Of a stretch of DNA of 64,000 nt, positions 1-10,922 are shown in pieces. Every line of letters begins with the position of its first letter. Positions within the stretch are counted from its first letter, which is position 1. This DNA comes from a gamma proteobacterium HIMB55 (GTDB lineage Bacteria; Pseudomonadota; Gammaproteobacteria; Pseudomonadales; Halieaceae), in NCBI GenBank assembly GCA_000227505.4, contig AGIF02000001.1:1942035-2006034 (forward strand), written 5' to 3'. A model generated the notes under the pieces. It worked only from the letters and a program-made list of their open reading frames with translations, had not been told where the DNA came from and searched no databases. Both the position numbers and the translations under genes were made by a program.

Positions 1-1695
1 GGATACGCACTGAAGCGCAATGGTGAAAAAGACAACGAGCGCAAGACCTGATGTGGCGGTTAGACCCGATGCGGCTATTTGATCAGCCAGGGAGGCCGGA
101 TCTTCGTCGGCGCTTTCAATACCAAAAATGGTGCCTAGGGTTCCGACGAATACCTCGCGGGCTAGGAACGAGGCAATAATGGCTACGCCATATCGCCAAT
201 CGAGACCCAATGGCGAAAAGACAGGCTCAATAAATCGACCCAAGGTCGCAAGCCAGGAGGACGATAAATCCTCACCGCCGTTAGGAAAATATCCAAGAAA
301 CCAAACGATAACGGTGACCGCAAAAATAACGCTACCGGCCTTCTTGATGAAGTGAACAGCACGGTTGAGCGACTTGCTGATAATGGGCCGCAGCTCAGGT
401 AGGCGATAGGACGGAAGCTCAAGAATGAAGGCCTGATTCGATGAACTGGTATCGCCCATGCGGCTTACAAAGGCAGCAACAATGAGCGCGGTCATGATGC
501 CGAAGAAATAAATACCGGACATGGCCAATCCCTGCCAGCCGATGAGACCACCCAAAGCCGTTTCATTAGGTATCAAAATGGCAATTAACAAAGCGTAAAC
601 GGGCAACCTTGCAGAACAAGGCATAAGCGGGATCGCAACGTAAGTGAGTAACCGCTCCTGCCGAGAAGACATAGTTCGCGCTGCGTAGATCGCGGGAATT
701 GCGCAAGCAACGCCCGAAAGTAAGGGCACAAAGCTCTTACCCGACAGGCCAAAAAAACTCAGGGGACGGTGGCAAATCAAAGCCGCACGCGCAAGGTATC
801 CCGAGTCTTCCAAAGCACCCACAATCATCGTCAATATGAAAACCAACGGGGCGAATACCAAGAAAGCACCGAGACCACCAAAAATCGCATCACTCACAAA
901 ATCGGCAACAACGCCCTCGGGCATCACCGATGCAACTGCACTACCTATTGCAATAACGATCGACTCAACCCCGTCCATAAGAGGCGCGGCCCAAGTAAAT
1001 ATGGCCTGAAAGAACAGCGTCATAATCAGGAAAAACGCGACACCACCCGTGAAGGTCCCGAGGAGCCAATGGTCAAGTTGAGCTTGACGCCGAACCAACA
1101 AGTCACCCTTGGGGGCAAACCGGTCGGTAATCTGGTTGGCGGTGCCGCTGATTAATGCATCCGGCGTATCCGCCCAAGGCGCCAGATCGGGCCCTGGCCC
1201 CACAAACACAGCTTCCGCCTCAGCAAGGCCAGCACCGGTGCGAGCGCTCACCGGTAGTACAGGGACACCCAGTGCTTTGGATAGGCCTGGCACATCCATA
1301 TCAAGCCCGTCGCTCTCAATAACGTCCATCATGTTAAGGAGGACAACGAATGGCTTTCCTACTCGTGCGCATTCTCTCGCGACTTGGAGACAATAGGTGG
1401 CGCCCTTCTCTAGCCGCGTCGCATCCCAAACCATAGCCACCAGCGCTTGATCATCGCTGCGCAGCGCTGTCATGAGGGTATCGATGGCTACCTGTTCCTC
1501 ACCCGAGACTGGGTTGAGTGAGTAAGTTCCGGGAAAATCCCAAACCGTCACACTGGGGTCACTCTTCAACCCACCCGTGCCGACATCCACGGTAATGCCT
1601 GGATAGTTGGCCACTTTGTGGCTCAAGCCCGTGAGTTTATTGAACAGGGCACTCTTGCCCGAGTTAGGGGCACCCACCAAAAGAAGATTGGTCAT
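1..1695 (-). CDS. feoB: FeoB ferrous iron transporter, C-terminally cut by window edge
   Basis: FeoB moves Fe(II) across the inner membrane, controlled by a cytosolic N-terminal G domain. The frame stays open from the ATG to the left edge (565 codons), so the C-terminal part lies outside the window. The G domain begins at once with the P-loop GAPNSGKS (residues about 8-15), then the G3 motif in WDFPGTYS and a G4-like NMMD. Long hydrophobic segments follow from about residue 210, including the Gate motif GVACAIPAI and a second Gate-like region with FLAREVFVGTLG. The start overlaps the feoA stop in an ATGA, so the two are translationally coupled. No Fur box is visible in the short gap upstream of feoA. 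Confidence 0.95.
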   Translation of the reverse strand, partial: MTNLLLVGAPNSGKSALFNKLTGLSHKVANYPGITVDVGTGGLKSDPSVTVWDFPGTYSLNPVSGEEQVAIDTLMTALRSDDQALVAMVWDATRLEKGATYCLQVARECARVGKPFVVLLNMMDVIESDGLDMDVPGLSKALGVPVLPVSARTGAGLAEAEAVFVGPGPDLAPWADTPDALISGTANQITDRFAPKGDLLVRRQAQLDHWLLGTFTGGVAFFLIMTLFFQAIFTWAAPLMDGVESIVIAIGSAVASVMPEGVVADFVSDAIFGGLGAFLVFAPLVFILTMIVGALEDSGYLARAALICHRPLSFFGLSGKSFVPLLSGVACAIPAIYAARTMSSRQERLLTYVAIPLMPCSARLPVYALLIAILIPNETALGGLIGWQGLAMSGIYFFGIMTALIVAAFVSRMGDTSSSNQAFILELPSYRLPELRPIISKSLNRAVHFIKKAGSVIFAVTVIVWFLGYFPNGGEDLSSSWLATLGRFIEPVFSPLGLDWRYGVAIIASFLAREVFVGTLGTIFGIESADEDPASLADQIAASGLTATSGLALVVFFTIALQCVS

Positions 1696-1946
1696 GGGTT
1701 TGGCTCGATGGTTTTTACCCGCTCAGCGGTCCTGCGATCAAGACTATAGGTGGCTCCACCCACTGCGAACACACGGGGGGCGCCAAATCCGGGCGTTAAT
1801 AAACAGGACACGCGCTGCCCTTCACGAAAGCCAATGTCCATCAAACGTTGAGTCGCCGCGTCAAGCTCTCCGTTGATACCAGCAATAATCGCAGACTCGC
1901 CGGCTGGGAGCTCCCATAACGATGTTTGGTTAGCAGCGATCGACAT
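1692..1946 (-). CDS. feoA: FeoA, ferrous iron transport accessory protein
   Basis: This is a small cytoplasmic SH3-like protein of 84 residues, the usual size for FeoA, which supports FeoB-mediated Fe(II) uptake. The sequence shows the FeoA pattern: a short beta-rich N-terminus, then RLMDIGFREGQRV and a C-terminal strand near GGATYSLDRRTAERV. Its TGA overlaps the feoB ATG by four bases. Upstream, only 46 bp separate it from the greA stop, with no terminator visible. Transcription may therefore continue from carAB-greA, or start from a promoter inside greA; this is inferred from spacing only. Confidence 0.93.
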   Translation of the reverse strand: MSIAANQTSLWELPAGESAIIAGINGELDAATQRLMDIGFREGQRVSCLLTPGFGAPRVFAVGGATYSLDRRTAERVKTIEPNP

Positions 1947-1992
1947 GATTTCGTGGCGAGCAGATTTTACGGCTCTAAATGACGAGCAGCCG

Positions 1993-2469
1993 CTAAACGT
2001 GCCGCACCTTATCTATTTCGTAGAAGATATCGCCGCCAGGCGCCTTGACGACAACCTCGTCGCCCTCGGACTTGCCCACTAGGGCCCGTGCAATCGGCGA
2101 ACTTACAGAAATCATATTCTGCTTAACGTCAGCCTCGTCCTCACCGACGATACGGTACGAGACTTCCGAATCATCATCGCAATTGATGAGATCCACGGTC
2201 GCACCAAATAAAACGCGACCGGTGTGTGTCAGTGTCGTGATGTCGATCACCTGTGCATTGGAAAGCTTATATTCGAGCTCTTTAATGCGTCCCTCCGCGA
2301 AACTCTGCTGTTCACGCGCAGCGTGATACTCCGCGTTCTCTTTCAGGTCTCCGTGTTCACGGGCTTCAGCAATCGCTGCAACAATTCTAGGGCGATCGAC
2401 TTTCTTTAGTCGCTCTAGCTCTTCTCTCAGCGCAGCCTCACCGGCAACCGTCATTGGGACTTTATTCAT
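1993..2469 (-). CDS. greA: Transcription elongation factor GreA
   Basis: GreA binds the RNA polymerase secondary channel and stimulates cleavage of backtracked RNA. The 158-residue length equals that of E. coli GreA. The N-terminal coiled coil carries [20 protein letters not shown], which includes the acidic loop-tip residues of the D-x-x-E type that coordinate the catalytic metal. The C-terminal FKBP-like domain carries [10 protein letters not shown] and APGG. It overlaps the end of carB by eight bases and is evidently the third gene of carA-carB-greA, an arrangement common in Gammaproteobacteria. Confidence 0.97.
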   Translation of the reverse strand: MNKVPMTVAGEAALREELERLKKVDRPRIVAAIAEAREHGDLKENAEYHAAREQQSFAEGRIKELEYKLSNAQVIDITTLTHTGRVLFGATVDLINCDDDSEVSYRIVGEDEADVKQNMISVSSPIARALVGKSEGDEVVVKAPGGDIFYEIDKVRHV

Positions 2470-5400
2470 TTGCCAAACTCACATGCAGATCTTGCAGTCT
2501 GCGAACTTGCCCATCGGGCTCGCATTCCATCGACATGCAGATCGCCTCCGCAGCCGCCAAGGTTGTAGTGTAGAACACCTGATGCTGTTCGGCACTCGAG
2601 CGAATAGACGCAGAGTCGAGAATGGCCGTGCGCCCTTCCGTCGTATTGATAATTAGTGACGCTTCATCGTTCTTGATCAAATCAACAATGTGCGGACGGC
2701 CCTCGGCAACTTTATTAACCGAGCGGACTTCCAAGCCAGCATCCTTCAACGCCTTAGCGGTGCCCTTAGTCGCCGCCAGCGTGAAACCAGAATCAACGAG
2801 CCGCTTGGCAACGTCGATTGCCGCTGGCTTATCCGCGTCTCTCACACTAAATAGTGCAAGCCCAGACGTGGGTGTCACATCACCTGCCCCCAACTGTGCC
2901 TTTGCAAATGCGTCGGCAAAGGTGGGGCCTGTTCCCATAACCTCACCCGTAGACTTCATTTCTGGGCCAAGAATGGGGTCAATACCCGGGAATTTATTAA
3001 ACGGCAGTACTGCTTCTTTCACGCTGTAGTAGTTGGGAACAACTTCTGCAGTGAATCCTTGCGACGCAAGTGACTGTCCCGCCATACAACGCGCAGCGAT
3101 CTTGGCTAGTGATATGCCAATCGCTTTCGAGACAAATGGCACCGTACGAGAAGCGCGTGGGTTAACCTCAATGACGTAAATCTGATCATCCTGCCACGCA
3201 AGCTGGACATTCATTAGACCTTTAACCTCAAGCGCAACCGCCATGGCTTTCACCATGTCGCGCATTTTGTCCTGTACCTCTGCAGGAAGGCTGTAAGGTG
3301 GGAGCGAACATGCGGAATCGCCAGAGTGAACGCCCGCCTGTTCGATGTGCTGCATGATCGATCCGATGACGACATGCTCGCCATCGGAAACAGCGTCGAT
3401 ATCCACCTCGATGGCGGCATTGAGGAACCGGTCGAGCAATACAGGGGAATCATCAGACACCTGAACCGCATCGCGCATGTAGCGCAGTAAGTCCTCTTCA
3501 CGGTAGACAATCTCCATGGCACGACCACCCAACACGTAGGAAGGGCGCACTACCAGTGGGTAGCCAATATTGCTAGCAGCAGCGACTGCTTCATCAACAC
3601 TGCGCACAGTGGTGTTCGCAGGCTGCAAGAGATCCAGTTCCTGAATCATCTTCTGGAACCGCTCGCGATCTTCGGCGCGATCGATTTGATCAGGGGTGGT
3701 ACCAATAATAGGTACACCGGCAGCCTCAAGCGCCCGGGCAAGTTTTAGCGGTGTCTGACCACCGAACTGCACGATGACACCCTTTGGCTTTTCCAGATCA
3801 ACAATTTCCAAAACGTCTTCGAGCGTTACCGGCTCGAAAAAGAGACGATCAGAGGTATCGTAGTCTGTAGAAACGGTTTCAGGGTTGCAGTTGACCATGA
3901 TGGTTTCGTAACCATCCTCAGCCATAGCCTGTGCCGCGTGCACACAGCAATAATCAAACTCGATGCCTTGCCCAATTCGGTTTGGTCCACCGCCCAGAAC
4001 AATGATCTTGTCGCGATCACTCGGCGCAGACTCGCACTCTTCCTCGTAGGTGGAATACATGTAGGCCGTTGCCGAGGAGAACTCTGCAGCACAGGTATCA
4101 ACTCGCTTGTAGACCGGCCGCAGACCCATGCTTTGGCGGTGCGCTCTCACCTCCGCCTCGGATGTCGCCATCACCGTGGCAATGCGCTTATCAGAGAAAC
4201 CCTTTCGCTTTAACTGCCGAAGTTCGGCGTGGCTGACCTCCGTGATCGCGCGCCCTGCAAGCGTACCCTCAAGCCGGACAATGTCCTCGATCTGAACAAG
4301 GAACCAAGGGTCTACACCCGAGTAGCCGTAAATTTCCTCTAGCTCAAAACCTGCGCGGAAAGCATCTGCCAGATACCAGATGCGCTCGGCACCCGGGTGA
4401 GTTAACTGCTTCACCAGCTCAGCACGCGAGTCCTCATCAGTGACCTGAAGCCTTGACTCAAATCCAGCCGAGCCAACCTCAAGACCGCGAAGTGCCTTCT
4501 GGACAGACTCCTGAAACGTGCGGCCGATCGCCATTACCTCACCAACAGACTTCATCTGAGTCGTCAGCTTCGCATCGGCAGTCGCAAACTTTTCAAAGGC
4601 AAATCGCGGTACCTTCGTAACTACGTAGTCGATAGAGGGCTCAAACGACGCCGGGGTCACACCACCAGTGATATCGTTAGCCAACTCGTCAAGCGTGTAG
4701 CCAACGGCGAGCTTTGCCGCCACCTTCGCAATGGGGAAGCCCGTCGCCTTGGATGCCAGTGCTGAAGATCGCGATACGCGCGGGTTCATCTCGATGACAA
4801 CAATGCGCCCGGTATCTGGGCATTGCCCGAATTGTACGTTCGAGCCACCGGTCTCCACACCAATCTCGCGAAGCACCGCTAGCGAGGCATTTCGCATCAA
4901 TTGATATTCTTTGTCAGTCAACGTTTGTGCAGGCGCGACCGTAATGGAGTCACCCGTGTGAACACCCATCGCGTCTAAGTTTTCGATCGAGCAAACAATG
5001 ATGCAGTTGTCATTCTTATCGCGGACAACTTCCATCTCGAACTCTTTCCAACCGATCAGCGACTCGTCGATCAGAAGTTCGTTGGTAGGTGATAACTCCA
5101 GGCCACGCTTACAAATTGTTTCGAACTCAACTCGGTTGTAGGCAATGCCGCCGCCGGAGCCGCCCATGGTGAAAGAGGGTCGGATGATGCATGGGAAGCC
5201 CATTCTGTCGAGAACGTCGAACGCCTCTTCTAACGAGTGAGCAATCTCGGCTCGCGGCGTGTCGAGTCCGATCTTTTTCATCGCAACATCGAACTTCTCA
5301 CGGTCCTCTGCCTTATCGATCGCCTCTTGCGTCGCACCAATCATCTCGACGCCGTACTTCTCGAGAACGCCCTCGGCATCCAACTTGAGCGCACAGTTAA

Positions 5401-5686
5401 GCGCTGTTTGTCCGCCCATGGTGGGCAGCAGAGCGCTTGGACGCTCTTTCTCAATAATCTTTGCGACCGTCTGCCACTCAACCGGCTCGATGTAGGTTGA
5501 ATCCGCCATCGCGGGATCGGTCATAATCGTCGCCGGATTGGAGTTCACCAAGATGACTCTATAGCCCTCTTCCCTGAGCGCTTTACACGCCTGAGCACCG
5601 GAATAATCGAACTCGCAGGCCTGGCCGATAACGATGGGACCCGCACCGAGAATCAGAATACTTTCTAAATCAGCTCTTCTTGGCAT
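2462..5686 (-). CDS. carB: Carbamoyl-phosphate synthase large subunit
   Basis: CarB makes carbamoyl phosphate from bicarbonate, ammonia (channelled from CarA) and two ATP, feeding pyrimidine and arginine synthesis. At 1074 residues it is full length. It contains two homologous ATP-grasp halves: the first with [15 protein letters not shown] and [12 protein letters not shown], the second with [17 protein letters not shown] and [14 protein letters not shown]-terminal MGS-like allosteric domain covers roughly the last 140 residues. Its ATG overlaps the carA stop by one base (TAATG), which implies coupled translation. argF at the right end of the window uses the product. Confidence 0.98.
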   Translation of the reverse strand: MPRRADLESILILGAGPIVIGQACEFDYSGAQACKALREEGYRVILVNSNPATIMTDPAMADSTYIEPVEWQTVAKIIEKERPSALLPTMGGQTALNCALKLDAEGVLEKYGVEMIGATQEAIDKAEDREKFDVAMKKIGLDTPRAEIAHSLEEAFDVLDRMGFPCIIRPSFTMGGSGGGIAYNRVEFETICKRGLELSPTNELLIDESLIGWKEFEMEVVRDKNDNCIIVCSIENLDAMGVHTGDSITVAPAQTLTDKEYQLMRNASLAVLREIGVETGGSNVQFGQCPDTGRIVVIEMNPRVSRSSALASKATGFPIAKVAAKLAVGYTLDELANDITGGVTPASFEPSIDYVVTKVPRFAFEKFATADAKLTTQMKSVGEVMAIGRTFQESVQKALRGLEVGSAGFESRLQVTDEDSRAELVKQLTHPGAERIWYLADAFRAGFELEEIYGYSGVDPWFLVQIEDIVRLEGTLAGRAITEVSHAELRQLKRKGFSDKRIATVMATSEAEVRAHRQSMGLRPVYKRVDTCAAEFSSATAYMYSTYEEECESAPSDRDKIIVLGGGPNRIGQGIEFDYCCVHAAQAMAEDGYETIMVNCNPETVSTDYDTSDRLFFEPVTLEDVLEIVDLEKPKGVIVQFGGQTPLKLARALEAAGVPIIGTTPDQIDRAEDRERFQKMIQELDLLQPANTTVRSVDEAVAAASNIGYPLVVRPSYVLGGRAMEIVYREEDLLRYMRDAVQVSDDSPVLLDRFLNAAIEVDIDAVSDGEHVVIGSIMQHIEQAGVHSGDSACSLPPYSLPAEVQDKMRDMVKAMAVALEVKGLMNVQLAWQDDQIYVIEVNPRASRTVPFVSKAIGISLAKIAARCMAGQSLASQGFTAEVVPNYYSVKEAVLPFNKFPGIDPILGPEMKSTGEVMGTGPTFADAFAKAQLGAGDVTPTSGLALFSVRDADKPAAIDVAKRLVDSGFTLAATKGTAKALKDAGLEVRSVNKVAEGRPHIVDLIKNDEASLIINTTEGRTAILDSASIRSSAEQHQVFYTTTLAAAEAICMSMECEPDGQVRRLQDLHVSLANE

Positions 5687-6852
5687 TAGGCGGCACCTCC
5701 CTGTTCACCTTCTGCTAAACCATCGCCATTAGTGCTGTCGCCTGCCATGGCTGCGATAAAGGCATCGAATAAATACTTAGCGTCATGAGGACCCGGGCTC
5801 GCCTCGGGGTGCCCTTGGAAACTATAGGCAGGCGTGTCCGTTCTTTTGATGCCCTGAACCGTACCGTCGAAAAGCGACCTATGCGTAACCGCCAACGTCT
5901 CTGGCAAATCACTATCAGAAACAGTAAATCCGTGGTTCTGGCTTGTGACCATCACAGTCTTGTTAGCCAAATCTTGTACGGGGTGGTTTGCGCCATGGTG
6001 GCCATGACTCATTTTCTCGGTCTTCGCACCGCTCGCCAGTGCCAAAATTTGATGCCCCAAACAGATGCCAAATAGCGGCTTGCCAGAGGCCATTACCTGT
6101 TGCGCCAGCTTAATCGCATAGTCACAAGGCTCAGGATCACCAGGACCATTGGATAAGAAGACGCCATCGGGCTTCAAGGCCATGACGGTCTCGAAATCGG
6201 TTTGCGCGGGAACCACTGTTACCCGACAACCCAAGTCCACCAAAATACGCAGAATGTTGCGCTTGACACCAAAGTCTAGTGCCACGACATGGAAGCGCGT
6301 TTCGGCCCGCTCGGGCGCCTCAACACCCAGCTGCCATGTAGGCTCAACCCACTCGTAACTGGTCTCAGTTGTCACCACCTTGGCCAAGTCCATTCCTTTC
6401 AGACCTGGGAATGCATTCGCTGCGGCAATCGCCTCTTCTGCAGCATCGCCTGTCAAAATACAGCCTGCCTGAGCGCCTTTCTCTCGAATAATTCGCGTTA
6501 ACTTACGCGTATCGATATCAGCGATACACACCGTGTTATTCGCAACCAAGTAATCACTGAGGTTTTGCTCAGAGCGGAAATTCGATGCGACCAAAGGTAG
6601 ATCGCGAATGATGAGGCCTGCAGCATGCACCGCATCCGACTCAGCATCAGCGGCGTTTGTGCCTGTATTACCAATATGAGGATAGGTGAGCGTTACAATC
6701 TGTTGAGCGTACGAGGGATCAGTCAACATCTCCTGATAACCGGTCATCGCCGTATTAAAAACAACCTCTCCCACAGTTTTACCGTCAGCGCCTACTGAAC
6801 GCCCGTGAAAAACTGTGCCGTCTGCAAGTGCCAAGACAGCAGGTTTGTCCAC
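5686..6852 (-). CDS. carA: Carbamoyl-phosphate synthase small (glutaminase) subunit
   Basis: CarA hydrolyses glutamine and passes ammonia to CarB. The N-terminal domain starts with [17 protein letters not shown]. The C-terminal class I glutamine amidotransferase domain shows the nucleophile elbow GICLGHQ (Cys at about residue 265) and the His/Glu of [11 protein letters not shown]. The chosen start is GTG, with GGAGG about ten bases upstream. The last 15 or so residues form a Gly/Asp/Glu-rich tail beyond the usual end of the domain. Unlike many relatives, dapB does not lie upstream; a divergent SDR gene does. Confidence 0.97.
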   Translation of the reverse strand: MDKPAVLALADGTVFHGRSVGADGKTVGEVVFNTAMTGYQEMLTDPSYAQQIVTLTYPHIGNTGTNAADAESDAVHAAGLIIRDLPLVASNFRSEQNLSDYLVANNTVCIADIDTRKLTRIIREKGAQAGCILTGDAAEEAIAAANAFPGLKGMDLAKVVTTETSYEWVEPTWQLGVEAPERAETRFHVVALDFGVKRNILRILVDLGCRVTVVPAQTDFETVMALKPDGVFLSNGPGDPEPCDYAIKLAQQVMASGKPLFGICLGHQILALASGAKTEKMSHGHHGANHPVQDLANKTVMVTSQNHGFTVSDSDLPETLAVTHRSLFDGTVQGIKRTDTPAYSFQGHPEASPGPHDAKYLFDAFIAAMAGDSTNGDGLAEGEQGGAA

Positions 6853-7122
6853 TCGAAATCCTCCAGAGAGTTGTTTTTATCCACCTCACCCGCGCCTTTG
6901 AGGCCTCTCTTTGCCTCTGTTTTCACTAAACGTCATGACGCCGGATGTGTTATTGTCTCGCGCACACGAAAAGGCGCCGGACTGACCAAAAAGCCGCCGA
7001 CCAATTCAAGAATGCGCTAAGACTCAATTGTACGTTTACGGTCGATTAGTGTCCACGAAAAAGGGCACGAGAGTCGTCCGTTTCATCGATAAAAAGTTAG
7101 ACGGCGACCGAGGGTGGAAGAA

Positions 7123-7947
7123 ATGACGCAAAAAGCAGAGACGGCAGTAATTACAGGTGCTGGTGATGGTATTGGTCGAGCCTTAGCAATTAACCTCAAT
7201 GCACGAGGCGTCAACCTCTACCTCTGTGATATCAGTCCCGAGCGGCTTGCTGAGACTGGGCAAATGCTGGACACCGGTAAAGGATCAGTTACCACGACGG
7301 TTGTCGACTGCGGTAGTCGAGAGGCTATTGAAGCCTGGGCACAGAGCATCGCTCGCGAAGTCACTACCATCGAGTTTTTATTCAACAATGCTGGCGTTGC
7401 CTATGCATCAGAGTTTCGCAGCGCAACATTGGATAATTTCGAATGGCTCATGAACATCAATTACTGGGGCGTCGTCTGGTCAACGAAAGCTTTTTTGCCG
7501 CTGCTGGAGGCTTCTCCTAACGGTCACTTGATCAATATCTCGTCCATCTTTGGGATGGTCGGCATTGCCACTCAGAGCGCCTATAACAGTGCCAAGTTTG
7601 CGGTAAGAGGATTTACTGAATCATTGCAGGCGGAGTACCGAGGCTCATCCCTCACCGTAACCTGCGTTCATCCCGGCGGAATCGCTACCAACATCGCGTT
7701 CCGTGCGCGCACTGACGGTGAGTCAGCCGACACCTCAGCTGAAGAACGTGATGCCTCCTTCCGCCAAGTTGCAAGAACCTCGCCCACCAAAGCGGCTGAA
7801 GTCATTATGAAAGGTACGCTGGCAGGACGTCGACGAGTCTTCATTGGCTGGGACGCGTGGTTCATGCAAATTCTGACTAAGTTTCTCCCCACCTCCTATC
7901 ACCTCGTAACAGCGAGAATGGCGTCGAGGAACGATGAGTCAAGCTGA
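7123..7947 (+). CDS. Short-chain dehydrogenase/reductase, classical type
   Basis: This is an NAD(P)-dependent oxidoreductase with a Rossmann fold and unknown substrate. Visible motifs are the cofactor-binding TGAGDGIG near the N-terminus, NNAG in the middle, the catalytic Ser in NISSIFG, and the catalytic YNSAK. I start at the ATG preceded by AGGG eight bases upstream, giving 274 residues. A GTG nine bases earlier is in frame but has no spaced ribosome site. The 3' end overlaps the following MFS gene by 14 bases, so the two form one transcription unit. The pairing could mean the enzyme acts on a compound moved by the transporter, but that is inference. Confidence 0.88.
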   Translation: MTQKAETAVITGAGDGIGRALAINLNARGVNLYLCDISPERLAETGQMLDTGKGSVTTTVVDCGSREAIEAWAQSIAREVTTIEFLFNNAGVAYASEFRSATLDNFEWLMNINYWGVVWSTKAFLPLLEASPNGHLINISSIFGMVGIATQSAYNSAKFAVRGFTESLQAEYRGSSLTVTCVHPGGIATNIAFRARTDGESADTSAEERDASFRQVARTSPTKAAEVIMKGTLAGRRRVFIGWDAWFMQILTKFLPTSYHLVTARMASRNDESS

Positions 7948-9169
7948 TACGAATCCATCATCAGCGCCTACTCGACTCAGCAGATCCTCTTTTTTCATTC
8001 TAATTACGGGCCTGCTGGCCAATGCTATTGGTCAGGCGTTTATCTTTGCAATTCTGCCCCCACTGGGTAGAGAAGTTGCGCTAAGCGAGGTGCAAACGAC
8101 CTCGATCATCTCGACCTCGGCGCTTGTTTTTACTTTTTGCTCTCCTTGGTGGGGAAGAAGATCGGATCAGATCGGACGCAAGATTATTATTGTGATTGGG
8201 CTGACCGGCTATGCAGTAGGCACCGTAATTTTCGCTGGTGTCTTTGCGCTTGGGATGAAAGGCATCTTATCTGGATGGACCCTTTACTTCGCCGCATTAT
8301 TCTTTCGGTGTATGCAGTCGTCGATTATGGCTGCTACGAGCCCTGGCGTTACCGCCTACGCTGCAGATCACAGTTCCCGCGCCTTTCGGACGCAGACCCT
8401 GGCTCGACTGGGCACGGCCAACAGCCTTGGAGTGATTATTGGCCCTGTGCTCGCCGGCTTACTCGCCGGATTAGGGCTTCTTTTCCCGCTTTATGTCGCG
8501 GCGCTATTTACATTTATCGCGGTATTTATCGTCTGGAAATATCTACCTGAGGGTGACACCTCTGGCATTACACGAAAACGCGCACCACGATTATCTTTTC
8601 TCGACTCAAGACTCCGAGTTTATCTCTTGAGCGCCATCGGAACCTTCACCGGCTTTTCTGCCATTCAGCAAACGCTCGGATTCCGCATTCAGGATAGTTT
8701 GTCACTCAGCGGCGTGGAGACAGCACAGTACACGGGCGCTGCGCTCATGGTTTCCGCCTTCTTCACACTCGCCCTGCAATTGACTATTGCACAGCGCTAC
8801 GCGGGCCCCGCATTGAACCTCGTTCGCATGGGCCTCGTTTGCAACCTAATCGCTGCAGGCTTTGTCGCATCGGCGCAGGGACTGACAGGATTGATCATTG
8901 GCATGGCGTTCATGGGCGCAGGTCTTGGCCTAATAGGTCCCGCGATCGCTGCAGGCGCATCACTCTCGGTAAGTCGAGACGAGCAAGGTGGCGCCGCAGG
9001 TCTTATTACTGCCTGCCCTGCCGCCGGTTTCGTTATCGGTCCAATCCTAGGCGGCGCGCTATATCAACAGGACCCTGCCTACCCACCGCTTTTTGCTGGC
9101 GTCATTACAGTGCTCGTTTTGACCTACGCACTTAAGTCACGCGCAGTCATGGCTGATATCGAAGACTGA
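7934..9169 (+). CDS. MFS transporter, drug/H+ antiporter-like
   Basis: This is a 411-residue inner-membrane carrier with twelve probable transmembrane helices. The loop between helices 2 and 3 holds the MFS motif A in the form WWGRRSDQIGRK. The second half has a weaker cognate pattern and a glycine-rich stretch near GMAFMGAGLGLIGPA. Overall it resembles the TetA/multidrug efflux branch. It starts inside the end of the SDR gene, which suggests translational coupling. The substrate cannot be told from the sequence. The next gene is convergent, across about 155 bp with no obvious terminator. Confidence 0.85.
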   Translation: MSQADTNPSSAPTRLSRSSFFILITGLLANAIGQAFIFAILPPLGREVALSEVQTTSIISTSALVFTFCSPWWGRRSDQIGRKIIIVIGLTGYAVGTVIFAGVFALGMKGILSGWTLYFAALFFRCMQSSIMAATSPGVTAYAADHSSRAFRTQTLARLGTANSLGVIIGPVLAGLLAGLGLLFPLYVAALFTFIAVFIVWKYLPEGDTSGITRKRAPRLSFLDSRLRVYLLSAIGTFTGFSAIQQTLGFRIQDSLSLSGVETAQYTGAALMVSAFFTLALQLTIAQRYAGPALNLVRMGLVCNLIAAGFVASAQGLTGLIIGMAFMGAGLGLIGPAIAAGASLSVSRDEQGGAAGLITACPAAGFVIGPILGGALYQQDPAYPPLFAGVITVLVLTYALKSRAVMADIED

Positions 9170-9324
9170 CGACAGACCTCAAGAACTCCATCCGAAAACG
9201 GATTTAAAGCTCCGATAGAAAATGCCACAAACGCTTACGGAGCAGGTATCGCCCTAGGTAATGAAGTTGAAAGCTATAAATGCGCAGGTGTGTCTGCTGC
9301 GAGACGACTTTTAAGGAGGGCGAA

Positions 9325-9774
9325 CTAAGAATCCAAAGGCGAGGGAAGCGCCTCGATCGCTCGACGAATGCCTGAGGGAATGACCGCTGACTTGTTGGCT
9401 TCGCGATCCACAAATGCGTGTGTAAATCGACCAGTCACACTGCTCAGCTCAGCACCCTGAGCAAACACACCGATTTCCCACGTCACAGATTTCTCACCCA
9501 TGCGAGCAGTACGCAGACCTAACTCAAGCTCCTGCGGATAGGCGAGTGGTGAGAAATAGTCAGCTGACGAGTTAACGACATACCCCACAACATTATCGTG
9601 ACCAGGGCGCATACCGCCCTCTTCAATGAGAAAGCGATTCACCACTGAGTCAAAGAATGCGTAGTAGGCAACGTTATTGATATGGCCGTAAATATCGTTA
9701 TCCGCCCAACGTGTGTTGAGGGAATAAAAAATGGCAAACCCATCGCGAGGTGCGGGAGCAGCGCGTTCGCTCAT
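9325..9774 (-). CDS. Acyl-CoA thioesterase, 4HBT/hot-dog family
   Basis: This hot-dog-fold enzyme probably hydrolyses acyl-CoA thioesters. The N-terminal half carries RWADNDIYGHINN, in which the Asp and the His-Ile-Asn-Asn match the 4-hydroxybenzoyl-CoA thioesterase/FadM-like active-site segment. I place the start at the ATG that overlaps the stop of the iron alcohol dehydrogenase in ATGA, giving 149 residues. A longer form beginning five codons upstream is possible. It is the last gene of the acyl-CoA operon and could recycle CoA from intermediates or products. Confidence 0.85.
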   Translation of the reverse strand: MSERAAPAPRDGFAIFYSLNTRWADNDIYGHINNVAYYAFFDSVVNRFLIEEGGMRPGHDNVVGYVVNSSADYFSPLAYPQELELGLRTARMGEKSVTWEIGVFAQGAELSSVTGRFTHAFVDREANKSAVIPSGIRRAIEALPSPLDS

Positions 9775-10919
9775 GCCCAACCACTCCAAGCTTCTTCGTA
9801 AAGCCGCAGCGCGGTCGCCTCATCAACCTCACGCGGATTATTAATCAACAACCGCTGCTGGAACATGGCATCTTTCGCCAACGTGGGAAGGTCCGCCTCG
9901 GGGATATTAGCCTGTGCCAAAGTAGCAGGGAGACCACTCTCATCGATCAGCGTCTTAAACCAATCAATCAACCCCTCAGCTGATTGCTCTGCTCCTGGAA
10001 TCACCCGAGCCAACTCTGCATAGAGCTCAGGACAGGCCTCTGCGTTGAAGCCGAGTACCGCAGGAAGCATCAGCGAATTACTCAGTCCGTGCGGGATGTG
10101 GTAGTGCCCACCAACGGGATATGCCAAGGCATGGACCGCGCCAACAGGCGCGTTAGCAAACGCTTGCCCGGCAAACATAGAGCCGAGCAGCATCGCCTCG
10201 CGCGCTGCGACATCTCCGGGAGATGCCAATACCTTACGAATATTTTCAGACAGCAATTTCAGTGCACGCAAGGCCAGCATGTCTGAAATGGGGTTCTTTT
10301 TAATTTTAGAGGTGTAGGCCTCTATCGCGTGGACCATGGCATCGATACCGGTCATCGCAGAAATGCTTGCGGGTAGCCCAAGTGTTAACGACGCGTCCAA
10401 AATCGCGACATCAGGAAGTAAAATGGGCGAACTGACACCAGCTTTTGTCGTTTCCCCCGTGGTAATAATGGCCACCGGAGTGACCTCTGAACCAGTACCC
10501 GCAGTCGTAGGCGCAAGAAACAGTGGTAGACGGCCACCGCTGACCATACCCACACCGTAGATCTCGGGTAGATCCTGCTTACCTTTGGCCAGCACTGATA
10601 CCACCTTTGCCACGTCCATAGAACTGCCACCGCCGACAGCGATGACCGAATCGCAGCTGCCCGCTTTGAAGGCATCCAGACAGGCATAGACCACTCGCTC
10701 AGAGGGGTCTGGTTCGATGCCATCGAAAACGATCACATCATCAGCACCTTGTTGCAGGGCTTCTATGGCAGGAGACACAACACCCAACTCGATGAGTTGG
10801 GCATCGGTTACAAAAAATGGCCTTGTCAGGCCACGTTCAGCTAAGAGCTCACTAAGTTGTAAGACCGCGCCAGATTGAACCAGCGTGGTCTTAACAGACT
10901 GAAAGGAGTAACCGTCCAT
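9771..10919 (-). CDS. Iron-containing alcohol dehydrogenase (group III)
   Basis: This NAD(P)-dependent alcohol dehydrogenase of the Fe-ADH family has 382 residues, a typical length. The dinucleotide-binding segment GGGSSMDVAK and the following TTAGTGSEVTPVA are canonical. Metal-binding histidines are visible in VHALAYPVGGHYHIPHG. It lies three bases after the quinone-oxidoreductase-like gene and overlaps the thioesterase start, so it belongs to the acyl-CoA operon. A role in turning an alcohol substrate or an aldehyde product into a form that can be activated to a CoA ester would fit, but the substrate is unknown. Confidence 0.88.
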   Translation of the reverse strand: MDGYSFQSVKTTLVQSGAVLQLSELLAERGLTRPFFVTDAQLIELGVVSPAIEALQQGADDVIVFDGIEPDPSERVVYACLDAFKAGSCDSVIAVGGGSSMDVAKVVSVLAKGKQDLPEIYGVGMVSGGRLPLFLAPTTAGTGSEVTPVAIITTGETTKAGVSSPILLPDVAILDASLTLGLPASISAMTGIDAMVHAIEAYTSKIKKNPISDMLALRALKLLSENIRKVLASPGDVAAREAMLLGSMFAGQAFANAPVGAVHALAYPVGGHYHIPHGLSNSLMLPAVLGFNAEACPELYAELARVIPGAEQSAEGLIDWFKTLIDESGLPATLAQANIPEADLPTLAKDAMFQQRLLINNPREVDEATALRLYEEAWSGWA

Positions 10920-10922
10920 CGA

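Noticed and set aside
769-1396. Two plus-strand open frames opposite feoB
   Set aside because: They lie antisense to a clearly conserved FeoB reading frame, have no ribosome sites and show no family signature.
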